A stretch of 64,000 bases of DNA from Reyranella sp. CPCC 100927 (GCF_007859315.1 NZ_VOHA01000012.1:1-64000); one strand, 5' to 3'; counted from the first letter of the stretch, positions 18,038 through 27,274 are shown. Program-made: numbers and translations. The notes: generated by a model not told the origin, from the sequence alone.

Positions 18038-18292
18038 CTACTCGGCGGGACTCGTCACCGCCGCCGCAGGATGGTGATCCCGCCGCCGGTGGGCCACCAT
18101 TTCCTGATGCAGACCACTGATCGCCGTACTGCCGGTCTTCACGAACAGGAACGGCAGCAGGCCGTGCAGCAGGCAGGCCAGGCCCGCCAGGATCATGCGG
18201 CCGCCGAAGCTGAACGCAACGCCCATATGCTCGCCGTAGCTTTCGCCCACGGTGGCAGGATGATCGGCGAAGGCGGCGAAGAGCTTACGCAT
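18038..18292 (-). CDS. DUF6356 family small membrane protein
   Basis: 84 residues. It contains HPATVGESYGEHMGVAFSFGGRMILAGLACLLHGLLPFLFVKTGS, the conserved core of DUF6356, with one membrane span about residues 33-51. The histidine-rich tail QEMVAHRRRDHH is cytosolic or periplasmic. Function unknown. It converges on the Bug gene with a 4-base gap. Confidence 0.8.
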   Translation of the reverse strand: MRKLFAAFADHPATVGESYGEHMGVAFSFGGRMILAGLACLLHGLLPFLFVKTGSTAISGLHQEMVAHRRRDHHPAAAVTSPAE

Positions 18293-18428
18293 GAGTACTC
18301 CTGGTAATTGAGGTCGCCGTTGCGAACCTGTCTCCAGACTAGATTCCCGGGCGGAAAAGGGTTTGCTGATTTGCGCCGGTTTTGCCAGTTTGTAGGAAAA
18401 TCATGTCGCCATAGGGCAGGATCGTAGA

Positions 18429-18908
18429 ATGATATCTCTCGATGAATTCGACCTGAAGATTCTGCGCCTCATGCAGCGCGACGCCACCTTGCCGGTCGCG
18501 GAGGTTGCCGCCAAGGTTGGCCTTTCGACCACGCCCTGCTGGCGGCGCATCCAGAAGCTGGAGGAGGCCGGCATCATCCGCCGCCGCGTCGCCCTGCTCG
18601 ACCGCGCGGCGCTCAACGCCGGCGTCACGGTGTTCGTCGCGGTTCGCACCAACCAGCACAACGCGCAATGGCTGGCGAAATTCGCCAAGGCCGTAACCGA
18701 CATTCCCGAGATCGTCGACTGCTATCGCATGAGCGGCGAGATCGACTATCTGCTGCGCCTGGTATTGCCTGACATCGCTGCCTACGACGCCATCTACAAG
18801 CGACTGATCGCCAAGGTCGACCTCAGTGACGTGACGTCCATGTTCGCCATGGAAGAGATCAAATCGACCACCGAGTTGCCGCTGTCGTTCGTTTCGGTGC
18901 ATCGCTAA
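18429..18908 (+). CDS. Lrp/AsnC family transcriptional regulator
   Basis: 159 residues. It has an N-terminal helix-turn-helix (LDEFDLKILRLMQRDATLPVAEVAAKVGLSTTPCWRRIQKLEEAGII) and a C-terminal RAM ligand-binding domain with CYRMSGEIDYLLRLVLPD. Such proteins sense amino acids and often control a neighbouring transporter or dehydrogenase. It is divergent from the DUF6356 gene across 136 bp and upstream of the ABC exporter, but the exporter has its own TetR-type operator. Effector unknown. Confidence 0.92.
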   Translation: MISLDEFDLKILRLMQRDATLPVAEVAAKVGLSTTPCWRRIQKLEEAGIIRRRVALLDRAALNAGVTVFVAVRTNQHNAQWLAKFAKAVTDIPEIVDCYRMSGEIDYLLRLVLPDIAAYDAIYKRLIAKVDLSDVTSMFAMEEIKSTTELPLSFVSVHR

Positions 18909-18945
18909 GCCGAACTAAATGCGATCCATTCTCAATTGCATTGAC

Positions 18946-18964
18946 GACTGACCGATAGTCAGTC
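18946..18964. promoter_or_regulatory. TetR-type operator before ABC exporter
   Basis: GACTGACCGATAGTCAGTC, a perfect inverted repeat with 7-base arms and a 5-base centre, directly downstream of a TTGACG -35-like hexamer (18941-18946) and 37 bp before the exporter start. Size and GACTGAC/GTCAGTC arms are typical of TetR/AcrR operators. The TetR gene at 22529, just after the exporter genes, is the likely ligand. Confidence 0.65.
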
Positions 18965-19000
18965 ATTGTCTGCCACCTCGCAATCGAGGGGATGGCGATC

Positions 19001-20716
19001 ATGGACAGAAAGCTGTTGACCCTGGCAGGACCGATCGGCGGTCCAATCGCCGTCAGTGTCATGCTCGGTCTCCTGGTGACGGCCTGCTATGTGGCGCAAG
19101 GCCTATGCCTCGCCCTGGCGCTGGCGGCCCTGTTTCGCGGCGAAGCATTGTCGGCGGCGATCACCTGGATCATCGCCTTTGCCGCCGTGGTCGGCATGCG
19201 CGGCATCCTGGTCTGGGCGACCGAGATCGCCGCCCAGCGGACGGCCCGGCGCACCAAAGAGCACCTGCGCGAGCGACTGCTGCGCAAGCTGCTGGACCTC
19301 GGGCCTGGCTACGCAGCGCAACGTCAGACCGGTGACCTGCAGACCACGATCGTCACCGGCGTCGAGGCCTTGGAGAGCTACTACAGCCGCTATCTGCCGA
19401 CGATCTTCGTCGCGGTGGCGAGTTGTGCCGGCGTCCTGCTGTGCCTGGCCTACGTCGACTGGCGATCGGCGATCCTGCTGGGTGCCTTCGTCGTCGCCCT
19501 GCCGATCGCCGATCACCTGTGGCTGCGCTGGCGAATGCCCAAGTCCTCCGGGATCTTCGCCGCGATGGGTGCGTTCGCCGCCTACCTCCTCGACAGCCTG
19601 CAGGGCATCGTCACGCTCAAAGCCTTCGATGCCACGGCGCGTCGCCGCGCCGAACTCGCCGGCCGCGCCGCCGTGCTGCGGCGCGAATCGATGACGACAC
19701 TGGCCGTGACACTGATGCGCACCGGGTTGACCGGCTTGATCGGCCTGGGCGGCGTCGCGGTGGTCCTGGCCGTGAATGCCTGGCGCGTCTCGGCCGGCGA
19801 CCTGGCGCCCGTCGCGCTGTTCATGACCCTGTTTCTCGCCCGCGAAGCGTTTCGCCCGCTCGACCGCCTGGAGAAGGAATTCCATACCGCCTGGTCCGCC
19901 AGCGGTGCGGTCGGCCCGATCGCGGATCTGCTGGATGCACGGCCGCTCGTGCGCGAGCCGATCACGGCAAAACCGCTGCCTTCACGCAGCGATATCCGCT
20001 TCGACAACGTCACCTTCGCCTATGGCGAGGATGCGCCGGCGCTGTCGTCCCTGTCGTTCACGGTCAAGGAGCGCGAATTCGTTGCCCTGGTCGGTCCCTC
20101 GGGCGCCGGCAAGTCGACCGTCGTGGCGCTGCTGCTGCGGTTCTTCGATCCGCAGGCCGGCATGATCCGCATCGGCGGTGTCGATCTTCGCGACATGACA
20201 CTGGCCGAGCTGCGGTCGCTGGTGAGCGTCGTCTCCCAGGACGTCTACCTGTTCCACGGCACGGTCGAGGACAACCTGCGGATTGCCAAGCCGGATGCCA
20301 GCACAACGGAAATCCACGCCGCCGCCAAGGCGGCGCACATCGACGATTTCATCACCGGCCTGCCGCAGGGCTATGCCACCGAGGTCGGCGAACGCGGCGC
20401 GCATCTGTCCGGTGGCCAGCGCCAACGCATCGCCATCGCGCGCGCCCTGCTGAAGGACGCGCCGATCCTGCTGCTCGACGAGGCGACCTCGAACGTCGAT
20501 CCGGCGAGCGAACGCGCCATCCAGGATGCGCTGGAGACGCTGGCGCGCCGGCGCACCGCGCTGGTCATCGCGCATCGCCTCTCCACCATCCGCAGCGCCG
20601 ACCGCATCCTGGTGCTGCAGGACGGCAAGGTCGTGGAACAAGGCGGCCATGCGGCCCTGGCCGCCAGCGGCGGCCTCTATTCCAAGCTGACGTTCGCGCA
20701 GGGAGAAGCGGCATGA
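19001..20716 (+). CDS. ABC exporter half-transporter, CydD-like subunit
   Basis: 571 residues: an exporter-type membrane domain with about six helices (residues 15-300), then a nucleotide-binding domain from about 330. Walker A is GPSGAGKS, the signature is [16 protein letters not shown], Walker B is ILLLDEATSNVD, and the H-loop is [15 protein letters not shown]. With the next gene (ATGA overlap) it forms a heterodimeric type IV exporter resembling CydDC or multidrug exporters. Start: the ATG at 18992 touches its Shine-Dalgarno, so I prefer the ATG at 19001, 9 bases after GAGGGG. Likely repressed by the downstream TetR protein. Confidence 0.87.
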   Translation: MDRKLLTLAGPIGGPIAVSVMLGLLVTACYVAQGLCLALALAALFRGEALSAAITWIIAFAAVVGMRGILVWATEIAAQRTARRTKEHLRERLLRKLLDLGPGYAAQRQTGDLQTTIVTGVEALESYYSRYLPTIFVAVASCAGVLLCLAYVDWRSAILLGAFVVALPIADHLWLRWRMPKSSGIFAAMGAFAAYLLDSLQGIVTLKAFDATARRRAELAGRAAVLRRESMTTLAVTLMRTGLTGLIGLGGVAVVLAVNAWRVSAGDLAPVALFMTLFLAREAFRPLDRLEKEFHTAWSASGAVGPIADLLDARPLVREPITAKPLPSRSDIRFDNVTFAYGEDAPALSSLSFTVKEREFVALVGPSGAGKSTVVALLLRFFDPQAGMIRIGGVDLRDMTLAELRSLVSVVSQDVYLFHGTVEDNLRIAKPDASTTEIHAAAKAAHIDDFITGLPQGYATEVGERGAHLSGGQRQRIAIARALLKDAPILLLDEATSNVDPASERAIQDALETLARRRTALVIAHRLSTIRSADRILVLQDGKVVEQGGHAALAASGGLYSKLTFAQGEAA

Positions 20717-22455
20717 CGACGATGGCATCACGCGCACCCAGCCTGTGGGGACTGATCCCGCTGGTATCGGCGCGCAAGACCGTGCTGCTGCTGACGATCT
20801 TGTCCGGCATCCTGGCCCAGGCGGCCACGGCCGCCGCTCTGAGCATCGGCGCCTGGCTGGTCGGCAGCGCCGTCACCGGCGCAACGCCCGCCAGCCTCGT
20901 CCCCGGCTTCTGGTGGCTGGGCGGCCTGGTCCTGGTGGCGGCCATCGCGCGCTGGTGGCAGGCGCATGTCTCGCACGACCTCGCCTTCGCGCTGATCGAG
21001 ATCCTGCAGGTCGGCATCTACGATGGGCTGGAGCGGGCAGCGCCGGGCTACGTGCTGGGCCAGCGCACCGGCGAGCTCGCCGCCGTCGCCACCGCCGATG
21101 CCGAACTGATGGAAATCTTCTACGCCCATACGCTGGGCGACTACATCGGCGCCGTTATCGTGCCGCTGGGTGCCCTGATCGCGCTCGCCGCCGTCAATCC
21201 GTGGGTCGCACTGGCCTTGCTGCCGTTCCTGCCGCTGCTGGCTTCCGTGCCGTTCTGGCTCGCACGGCGCGCCGGCGAGCAAGGCCGCACATTGCTGACC
21301 GCCCTGGGCGCGCTCAACGCCGATGTCGTCGAAGGCATCCAGGGCCAACGTGAACTGGCCATCTTCGGCTTCGCGCAATCCTATCTCCATCGCCTGGCCG
21401 TGCGATCCCGGTCCGTGGCGATCGAGCAGCGTCGCTATGGTTCGCGCTCGGGCCTCGAACAGGCCGCCATCGATGTCCTGCTGGCGCTCGCCGTGCTGAC
21501 CGCCGCCATCGTCGGAATCGTACTGGTCTCGCAGGGCGACTTGCCGCTGGCGCTGTTCCCACTGGTCATCGTGCTGGCCGGCGCGACATTGGCCCCGATC
21601 ACCGAGGTCACCCAGACCGCGCGCAAGCTTGGAGAGCTGCGGGCCGGCGCCGCGCGCATCCTGTCGATCATCCACCAGAAGCCGCAGGTCGCCGACCATG
21701 GCCGCCAGGCAGTGCCGGTGGAGACATCGGTCCAGTTCGAGCATGTCGGCTTCGGCTACGGCGGCGGACGCGGCGCCGTCCTGCGCGATCTCAGCCTCGC
21801 CATCCGGCCGGGCGAGACCGTCGCGCTGGTGGGCCGCTCCGGCGCCGGCAAGAGCACCTGCGCCAATCTGCTGCTGCGCTTCTGGGATGCCGGCAGTGGC
21901 GCCGTGCGCATCGGCGGCGTCGATGTGCGCGACCTGCCGCTGGGCGCGCTGCGTACCCTGATCGCGGCTGTGCCGCAGGACGTCCACCTCTTCAACGAGA
22001 CGGTGGCCGACAACATCCGGCTCGGCTGTCCCGACGCATCCCAGGCCGAGGTCGAACAAGCCGCACGCTTGGCCCAGGCCCACGACTTCATCCTGGCCCT
22101 GCCCCAGGGCTACGACACGATCTGCGGTGAGCGCGGCGCCCGGCTGTCGGGCGGCCAGCGCCAGCGGCTGGCGATCGCGCGCGCCATCCTGCGCGATGCC
22201 CCGATCCTGATCCTGGACGAGGCGGTCTCCAACCTCGACGCCGAGAACGAACAGGCGCTGCACGCCGCGATGACCGAGGTGCGGCGGAACCGCACCGTGC
22301 TGGTCGTTGCCCACCGCCTGTCGACGATCCGCAGCGCCGACCGCATTGTCGTTCTCGACGCCGGCCGCATTGTCGAGGAGGGCCGACACGAGGACCTGCT
22401 GGCGCGCCGGGGCACATACGCCCGCCTTGTCGCGGCGCCCGAGGTGATCGCCTAG
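20713..22455 (+). CDS. ABC exporter half-transporter, CydC-like subunit
   Basis: 580 residues, partner of the preceding gene, starting at an ATGA overlap after GGGAGAAG. The membrane domain (about 15-300) contains [17 protein letters not shown], like CydC. The ATPase domain has Walker A GRSGAGKS, signature [15 protein letters not shown], Walker [13 protein letters not shown] (Ala after Glu, unlike the Ala-Thr of the partner) and H-loop [15 protein letters not shown]. The true CydDC exports glutathione/cysteine for cytochrome bd assembly; no cydAB is nearby, so substrate assignment stays open. The TetR control would rather suggest drug or xenobiotic export. Confidence 0.86.
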   Translation: MTTMASRAPSLWGLIPLVSARKTVLLLTILSGILAQAATAAALSIGAWLVGSAVTGATPASLVPGFWWLGGLVLVAAIARWWQAHVSHDLAFALIEILQVGIYDGLERAAPGYVLGQRTGELAAVATADAELMEIFYAHTLGDYIGAVIVPLGALIALAAVNPWVALALLPFLPLLASVPFWLARRAGEQGRTLLTALGALNADVVEGIQGQRELAIFGFAQSYLHRLAVRSRSVAIEQRRYGSRSGLEQAAIDVLLALAVLTAAIVGIVLVSQGDLPLALFPLVIVLAGATLAPITEVTQTARKLGELRAGAARILSIIHQKPQVADHGRQAVPVETSVQFEHVGFGYGGGRGAVLRDLSLAIRPGETVALVGRSGAGKSTCANLLLRFWDAGSGAVRIGGVDVRDLPLGALRTLIAAVPQDVHLFNETVADNIRLGCPDASQAEVEQAARLAQAHDFILALPQGYDTICGERGARLSGGQRQRLAIARAILRDAPILILDEAVSNLDAENEQALHAAMTEVRRNRTVLVVAHRLSTIRSADRIVVLDAGRIVEEGRHEDLLARRGTYARLVAAPEVIA

Positions 22456-22493
22456 TCATCTGTCTTGCCAAGGTTCCGGCCATAGGCCACTAC

Positions 22494-22514
22494 AGTCATA
22501 TGAAAGAGATGACT
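22494..22514. promoter_or_regulatory. Inverted half-sites upstream of tetR
   Basis: AGTCAT (22494-22499) and ATGACT (22509-22514) form an inverted repeat with a 9-base centre, 14 bases before the TetR start. The GTCA/TGAC core is shared with the exporter operator at 18946, so autorepression by the same protein is possible, but the spacing differs. Confidence 0.35.
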
Positions 22515-22528
22515 CCGTCCTCGGCGCG

Positions 22529-23173
22529 ATGCTGAGATCACAACGGACGCGGCGCGTGGCGGGGACAGACTCGCCACCCGTCGTCGCGGCGCGCCCGCGC
22601 ACCAAGCCTGCCGAAGTGCGCCGCGAAGAGCTGATGGATGCGGCGGAACGACTGTTCCTGCAGAAGGGCATTGCGGCCACCAGCGTCGACGACATCGTGG
22701 CCGCGGCCGATGTCGCCAAGGGCACGTTCTATCTGCACTTCGACTCGAAAGAGACCCTGCTGCTCGCACTGCAACAGCGCTTCGTGATGGGATTTTGCGA
22801 CCGTCTCCAAACAGCCATGGATCGGCGCGATCGCGATGACTGGGCCGGCCGGCTGCGGGCCTGGATCACCGCCGGCGTCAACGGTTATCTCGATCAGGTG
22901 GCGCTGCACGACGTCGTCTTCCACGAGTTCCGCCCTGATGACCGGCGCGGCAAGCACGACAACCCGGCGGTCGATCAGCTCGCCACGCTCCTCGACCAGG
23001 GCGCGCAGGCCGGTGCCTGGCAGGTCGAAGACCCGCGCCTGACGGCCGTCATGCTGTTCAACGCGCTGCACGGCGCTGTCGACGATGCGGTCGCTGCCAA
23101 GGCGAAGGTGAATCGCGCCGCGCTGGTGCGCACGCTGGACACCTTCTTCCGCCGCGCCGTCGTAATCACATAA
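22529..23173 (+). CDS. TetR/AcrR family transcriptional regulator
   Basis: 214 residues. After a 30-residue basic N-terminus comes the TetR helix-turn-helix (RREELMDAAERLFLQKGIAATSVDDIVAAADVAKGTFYLHFDSKETLL, about 31-78). The C-terminal ligand domain is not recognisable as a named type. It follows the ABC exporter pair by 73 bp on the same strand, and a consensus TetR operator lies in front of that pair, so it is probably the local repressor, relieved by an exported compound. Confidence 0.92.
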   Translation: MLRSQRTRRVAGTDSPPVVAARPRTKPAEVRREELMDAAERLFLQKGIAATSVDDIVAAADVAKGTFYLHFDSKETLLLALQQRFVMGFCDRLQTAMDRRDRDDWAGRLRAWITAGVNGYLDQVALHDVVFHEFRPDDRRGKHDNPAVDQLATLLDQGAQAGAWQVEDPRLTAVMLFNALHGAVDDAVAAKAKVNRAALVRTLDTFFRRAVVIT

Positions 23174-23185
23174 GGCGACGACCGC

Positions 23186-24541
23186 TCAGGCAACCGATGC
23201 CTGCAGTCCAACGGCCTGCAGGGCAGCCTGCTGCCGCGCGCCCAGAACATCGACGTCGAAATCGCCGATCAGATCCTGGAACAAGCGGTACCAGTTGATC
23301 TCGGCGCGCAGGTGGATGAACACCGAGCCCAGCCCGATCGCGGCACGGTCCATGAACACGAATTCGCGCGGCACGGTGACACCGCCCAGCTTGCGGATCT
23401 CGCCGAACACCGAGTTGGCCGTCTCGCGCCCATACTGGCCGGCCGAGCCCTCGGCGATGCGCCGCGGCCGGTCGTCCATCAAGGGACCGTAAAGGAAGGC
23501 CGCCCAGCGGTTCAGCGCCCGGATCATCTCGCGCGACAGCTGCTTGAAGCCCCACAGCTCGTAGGCGGCGACGGCCAGTTCCTCGTTGTCGGCCAGCAGC
23601 GCCTTGTAGAGGTCGATGGATCCCTTCACGAAGCTCGGCGGGAAGATGCGCACACAGCCGAAATCCATCAGGTTCACATCGCCGTCGTCGGGCCGCACCG
23701 TGTAGTTGCCCAGATGGGGATCGCCGTGGATGACGCCATGGAAATAGAACGGCGCATACCAGGCCTGGAACATGTTGTAGGCGAGCCGATCGCGGTCTTC
23801 CTGCGGGCGGTCCTTCCAGGCGAGCAGGCTCTCGCCGTCCAGCCATCGCATGGTCAGCAACCGCTCGGTCGACAGGTCGTCGACGATCTGCGGCACGTGC
23901 ACATGCGCCTCGTTGGCCAGCATGTGCGCATAAAGCCTGGCGTGCCGGGCCTCGCGCCGATAGTCGAGCTCCTCGCGCAGCCGGTCGGCGATCTCCTTGA
24001 AGATCTCGGTGGTGTGCACGGCGATGTCCATGCGCCGTGCAATACCGAAGATCACCTTGAGCTGATTGAGGTCAGCCTCCAGGGTCGAGGCCATATCAGG
24101 GTACTGCAGCTTGCACGCCACCGGGGTCCCGTCAGTCAGCACGGCACGGTGCACCTGGCCCAGCGACGCCGCCGCCGCGGCATCCTTGTCGAACCGGCTG
24201 AACCTGGTTTGCCACGCCGGCCCCAGTTCGCCCGCCATGCGGCGCTTCACGAAAGCCCAACCCATGGCCGGCGCGTTGGCCTGCAGCTGCGAGAGCTCGC
24301 GCGCATACTCTGACGGCAAGGCGTCGGGAATCGTCGACAGCAGCTGCGCCGCCTTCATCAGCGGACCCTTCAGGCCGCCCAACGCCGCGCGCAGCTCGGA
24401 TGCGTTCTTGTCGCGATCGACGTCGAACCCGAGATAACGCTGCCCGGCCAGACGCGCCGCCACGCCGCCGACCGACACGCCGACCTTGGCGTAGCGGCCG
24501 ACCCGGCCGAACAGGCTGTTGTCTTCGTCGTCGCGGGGCAT
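23186..24541 (-). CDS. ABC1/UbiB-type atypical kinase
   Basis: 451 residues, ABC1/ADCK family. Family members support ubiquinone synthesis or lipid handling; they are atypical ATPases. Seen: GLKGPLMKAAQLLSTIPDALP, where the usual KxGQ motif reads KAAQ; the alanine-rich nucleotide loop AAAAASLGQVHRA; VACKLQYPDM with the ion-pair lysine; the catalytic loop HGVIHGDPHLGNY; and metal-binding LMDFGCVR. No C-terminal membrane anchors of true UbiB are evident. It is convergent with the TetR gene, and a family-B repeat separates it from pepF. Confidence 0.88.
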   Translation of the reverse strand: MPRDDEDNSLFGRVGRYAKVGVSVGGVAARLAGQRYLGFDVDRDKNASELRAALGGLKGPLMKAAQLLSTIPDALPSEYARELSQLQANAPAMGWAFVKRRMAGELGPAWQTRFSRFDKDAAAAASLGQVHRAVLTDGTPVACKLQYPDMASTLEADLNQLKVIFGIARRMDIAVHTTEIFKEIADRLREELDYRREARHARLYAHMLANEAHVHVPQIVDDLSTERLLTMRWLDGESLLAWKDRPQEDRDRLAYNMFQAWYAPFYFHGVIHGDPHLGNYTVRPDDGDVNLMDFGCVRIFPPSFVKGSIDLYKALLADNEELAVAAYELWGFKQLSREMIRALNRWAAFLYGPLMDDRPRRIAEGSAGQYGRETANSVFGEIRKLGGVTVPREFVFMDRAAIGLGSVFIHLRAEINWYRLFQDLIGDFDVDVLGARQQAALQAVGLQASVA

Positions 24542-24552
24542 GGCGCGCGCCT

Positions 24553-24680
24553 TACCTTCCCCCGCTTGCGGGGGAAGGTGCCCGGAGGGCGGATGGGGGG
24601 TGCTCGATCAGCATTGCCATCGCTGCAACAGCCCCCATCCGGCGCTTCGCGCCACCTTCCCCCGCAAGCGGGGGAAGGTA
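24553..24680. repeat. Composite palindromic repeat, family B
   Basis: Two perfect 11-bp hairpins, CCTTCCCCCGC-TT-GCGGGGGAAGG and the reverse version with AA in the loop, bracket a central part where GGCGGATGGGGG pairs with CCCCCATCCGGCGC-type sequence. The innermost 30 bases are not shared with the other copy at 38451. It lies between the ABC1 kinase and pepF genes, no T-tract. Confidence 0.85.
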
Positions 24681-24709
24681 GAAGACCGCGTGCCGCGAAT
24701 GCAGATGCA

Positions 24710-26512
24710 TCACCCCATCCTCTCCAGCTCTTCGATGAAGCCCGCGAGCATCTCGAGGCCGCGGCCCCAGAAGGCCGGATCGCTGGCGTCCAGACCGAAC
24801 GGCGCCAACAGCTCCTTGTGACGCAAGGTGCCGCCGGCCCGCAGCATGTCGAGGTACTTGGCCTGGAAACCCGGCGCGCCCGCCTGATAGACGGCATAGA
24901 GCGAATTCACCAGGCAGTCGCCGAAAGCGTAGGCGTAGACATAGAACGGCACATGGATGAAGTGCGGGATGTAGGCCCAGTAGTGGGCGTACTCGGGGCC
25001 GAAGCGCAGCGCCGGCCCGAGGCTCTCGGTCTGCACCGCCAGCCATACCTCGCCGATACGCTCGGCCGTCAGCTCGCCCTTGCGGCGTTCATCGTGCAGG
25101 CGGGCCTCGAAATCGTAGAACGCGATCTGGCGCACCACGGTGTTCAGCATATCCTCGACCTTGGACGCCAGCATCGCCTTGCGCGTGCGGGCATCGGGCG
25201 CGCTTTTCAGCAGCGCCTGGAAGGTCAGCATCTCGCCAAACACCGACGCCGTCTCGGCCAAGGTGAGCGGCGTGTCGGCCTGCAGGTAGCCCTGCGGCCC
25301 GGCCAGGACCTGATGCACGCCGTGGCCCAGCTCGTGGGCCAAGGTCATCACGTCGCGCACCTTGCCCTGGTAGTTCAGCAGCAGATACGGATGCACCGAG
25401 GGCACGCAGGGATGCGCGAAGGCGCCCGGCGCCTTGCCCGGACGCACCGGCACGTCGATCCAGCGATTGGCGAAGAAGCGGCTGCCGACCGCCGCCAGGT
25501 CGGGCGAGAACGCGGCGTAGGCATCGATCACGGTCTTGGTCGCCTCGGGCCAGGCGACCGTGCGGTCATCCGCGTCGGGCAACGGTGCGTTGCGGTCCCA
25601 GTAGTCCAGCACATCGACGCCGAACCACTTGGCCTTGAGCTTGTAATAGCGATGCGACAGGCGCGGATAGGCGTCCTTCACCGCCGCCACCAGCGCATCG
25701 ACCACGTCATCCTCGACCTGGTTCGCGAGGTTGCGCGCCGACGGCGGGCGCGGGAAGTGCCGCCACTTGTCCTCGATCTCCTTGTCCTTGGCGAGCGTAT
25801 TGGTCAGCAGGGCGAACACCTGGATGTTGTCGCCCATCACCTTGCCGAAGCTCTTGGCCGCCCGCTCGCGCACCTTGCCGTCGCGGTCCGACAGCAGGTG
25901 CAGGATCTCGGCCGAGGTCAGGTCCTTGCCGTCGAGCGGAAAGCGCAGCCGCGCCATGGTCTCGTCGAACAGCCGGTTCCAGGCGTTGCGGCCGCTGAGC
26001 TGCTTTTCGTGCAGCAGCTTCTCCAGATCGTCCGACAGCTGGTGCGGACGGAAGGACCGCGTATCGCGCAGCCAGGGCTGATACTTGGCCAACGCCGCCG
26101 ATGACAGCTTGGCGTCGAGATCCTTGTCCTCGATGCGGTTGATCTCCAGCGCAAAGAACAGCAACGTCGTGGTGATCGCGGTGATCCGCTCCTGGATGTT
26201 CTGCTGGAATTGCCCGATCTTGGGATCGCTCATGTCGCCGGCATAGAGCAGCGAGGCGTAGGAGCCGATGCGGCCCAGCCGTTCCTGCAGCTGCTCGTAG
26301 GTGGCGATCGCCTCGGCCAACTGATCGCCCGTCAAACTCGCGAGCTTGCCTTCATAGCGGGTGGCAAAAGCCTTGGCGTCGGCATCGATGGACTCCAGGT
26401 CGGTCCGCAGTTGCGGCGCATCCATGCCGCCATAGAGATCGCCGAGATCCCAGGTCGGCAGATCGCCCAGCTGGGCGGCGGCCGCACCATCCGGTGCATA
26501 GACAATGGTCAT
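24710..26512 (-). CDS. pepF: Oligoendopeptidase F (M3B metallopeptidase)
   Basis: 600 residues, cytosolic zinc oligopeptidase. The active-site helix reads TLAHELGHGVHQVL (HExxH), with the downstream zinc-ligand glutamate in LAETASVFGEM. The N-terminal PepF oligopeptide-binding region is typical: LPTWDLGDLYGGMDAPQLRTDLE. The start is the ATG at 26512, 5 bases after GGAGCA; the frame continues upstream through repeat sequence, which was rejected as coding. It probably degrades short peptides during protein turnover. Confidence 0.92.
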   Translation of the reverse strand: MTIVYAPDGAAAAQLGDLPTWDLGDLYGGMDAPQLRTDLESIDADAKAFATRYEGKLASLTGDQLAEAIATYEQLQERLGRIGSYASLLYAGDMSDPKIGQFQQNIQERITAITTTLLFFALEINRIEDKDLDAKLSSAALAKYQPWLRDTRSFRPHQLSDDLEKLLHEKQLSGRNAWNRLFDETMARLRFPLDGKDLTSAEILHLLSDRDGKVRERAAKSFGKVMGDNIQVFALLTNTLAKDKEIEDKWRHFPRPPSARNLANQVEDDVVDALVAAVKDAYPRLSHRYYKLKAKWFGVDVLDYWDRNAPLPDADDRTVAWPEATKTVIDAYAAFSPDLAAVGSRFFANRWIDVPVRPGKAPGAFAHPCVPSVHPYLLLNYQGKVRDVMTLAHELGHGVHQVLAGPQGYLQADTPLTLAETASVFGEMLTFQALLKSAPDARTRKAMLASKVEDMLNTVVRQIAFYDFEARLHDERRKGELTAERIGEVWLAVQTESLGPALRFGPEYAHYWAYIPHFIHVPFYVYAYAFGDCLVNSLYAVYQAGAPGFQAKYLDMLRAGGTLRHKELLAPFGLDASDPAFWGRGLEMLAGFIEELERMG

Positions 26513-26587
26513 ATCCTGCTCCCGCGCATGAGCGCCAGATATGGGGCCTTGGCGGCCCAAAGCCAAGGAATCCTTCCCCACCACGGG

Positions 26588-26773
26588 CTCCCTCTCCGCC
26601 CGCGAGCGGGGGGAGAGGGAGGGGCCCATCGCGCCAGCGATGGGAGGGTGAGGTGGGCGTTGAAGCGAGCCCCGTTCTCACAAGGTCAACCGCCTGTGCT
26701 GAAGCACCCACCTCACCCTCCCGCGCCAAGCGCGGGCCCCTCCCTCTCCCCCCACTGCGTGGGCGGAGAGGGG
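26588..26773. repeat. Composite palindromic repeat, family C
   Basis: CTCCCTCTCC with a mirrored GGAGAGGGAGG at the left and a mirrored pair CCCTCCCTCTCC / GGCGGAGAGGGG at the right. Inside are GCCCATCGCGCC-AGCGATGGG and CACCTCACCCTCCC facing GGGAGGGTGAGGTGGG. It forms one long imperfect hairpin that fills the 261-bp gap between pepF and the GAF gene. Nothing else is recognisable in this gap. Confidence 0.8.
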
Positions 26774-27265
26774 TCAACGGTCGGGGTCCGCCTCGATGGC
26801 CTGCAGGAAGGGGCCGATCAGCAGGGCGGTGAAGGGCTCCAGGCGGGGGACGTCGGTCTCGCTGTAGTGCCGCGCGCCGGCCAGCAGGTTCATCGTGCCC
26901 AGCACGCGGCCGTCATAGATCACCGGCATGTTGATTACCGAGTCGCAGCCCAGCGACTTGATCAGCTCGTGATCGTAGAAGGCCCAGCGGATGTCATCGG
27001 CGGTGTAGCCGATATAGGCCTGCAAGCCGTCGATCACGTGCGCGCTCCACGGCGTGGCGTTCATCTCCTTGAAGCCACCGACCGGGTATTCCGTCGGCAT
27101 GTTGGTGTAGATGCGCTTGGCCTTCCTGCCATCGGGCGAGCGGTACAGGAGCGTGAACAGGATGTGGCCGACGGTGTCCCGCACCGCTTGATCGAGCGCG
27201 GCATAGAAGGGTTGCGGCTGGCCGGGTTGCTTCAGCGCATCGAGACAGCGTTGAAAGGGAGTCAT
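26774..27265 (-). CDS. GAF-domain protein at end of ABC importer operon
   Basis: 163 residues, a single GAF fold: RDTVGHILFTLLYRSPDGRKAKRIYTNMP, WSAHVIDGLQAYIGYTADDIRWAFYDHELIKSLGCDSVINMPVIYDGRVLGTMNLLAG. GAF domains bind small ligands such as nucleotides. With no output domain it may modulate another protein or act enzymatically. It begins 9 bases after the livM-like stop (or at a GTG abutting that stop), so it is the last gene of the importer/urease block. A role tied to the imported substrate is inference. Confidence 0.8.
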   Translation of the reverse strand: MTPFQRCLDALKQPGQPQPFYAALDQAVRDTVGHILFTLLYRSPDGRKAKRIYTNMPTEYPVGGFKEMNATPWSAHVIDGLQAYIGYTADDIRWAFYDHELIKSLGCDSVINMPVIYDGRVLGTMNLLAGARHYSETDVPRLEPFTALLIGPFLQAIEADPDR

Positions 27266-27274
27266 GATCCTCAC

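Noticed and set aside
20728-22389. Long antisense frames such as 20728-22389, 3608-5248, 39942-41582 and 41718-43190 (over 450 codons each)
   Set aside because: They lie opposite well-supported genes (ABC exporter, GH15, indolepyruvate oxidoreductase), show no family motifs, and are expected from strong third-position GC bias.
18992-22455. Authentic CydDC cysteine/glutathione exporter
   Set aside because: No cydAB genes are nearby and a TetR gene with operator accompanies the pair; resemblance is not enough for the gene symbols.
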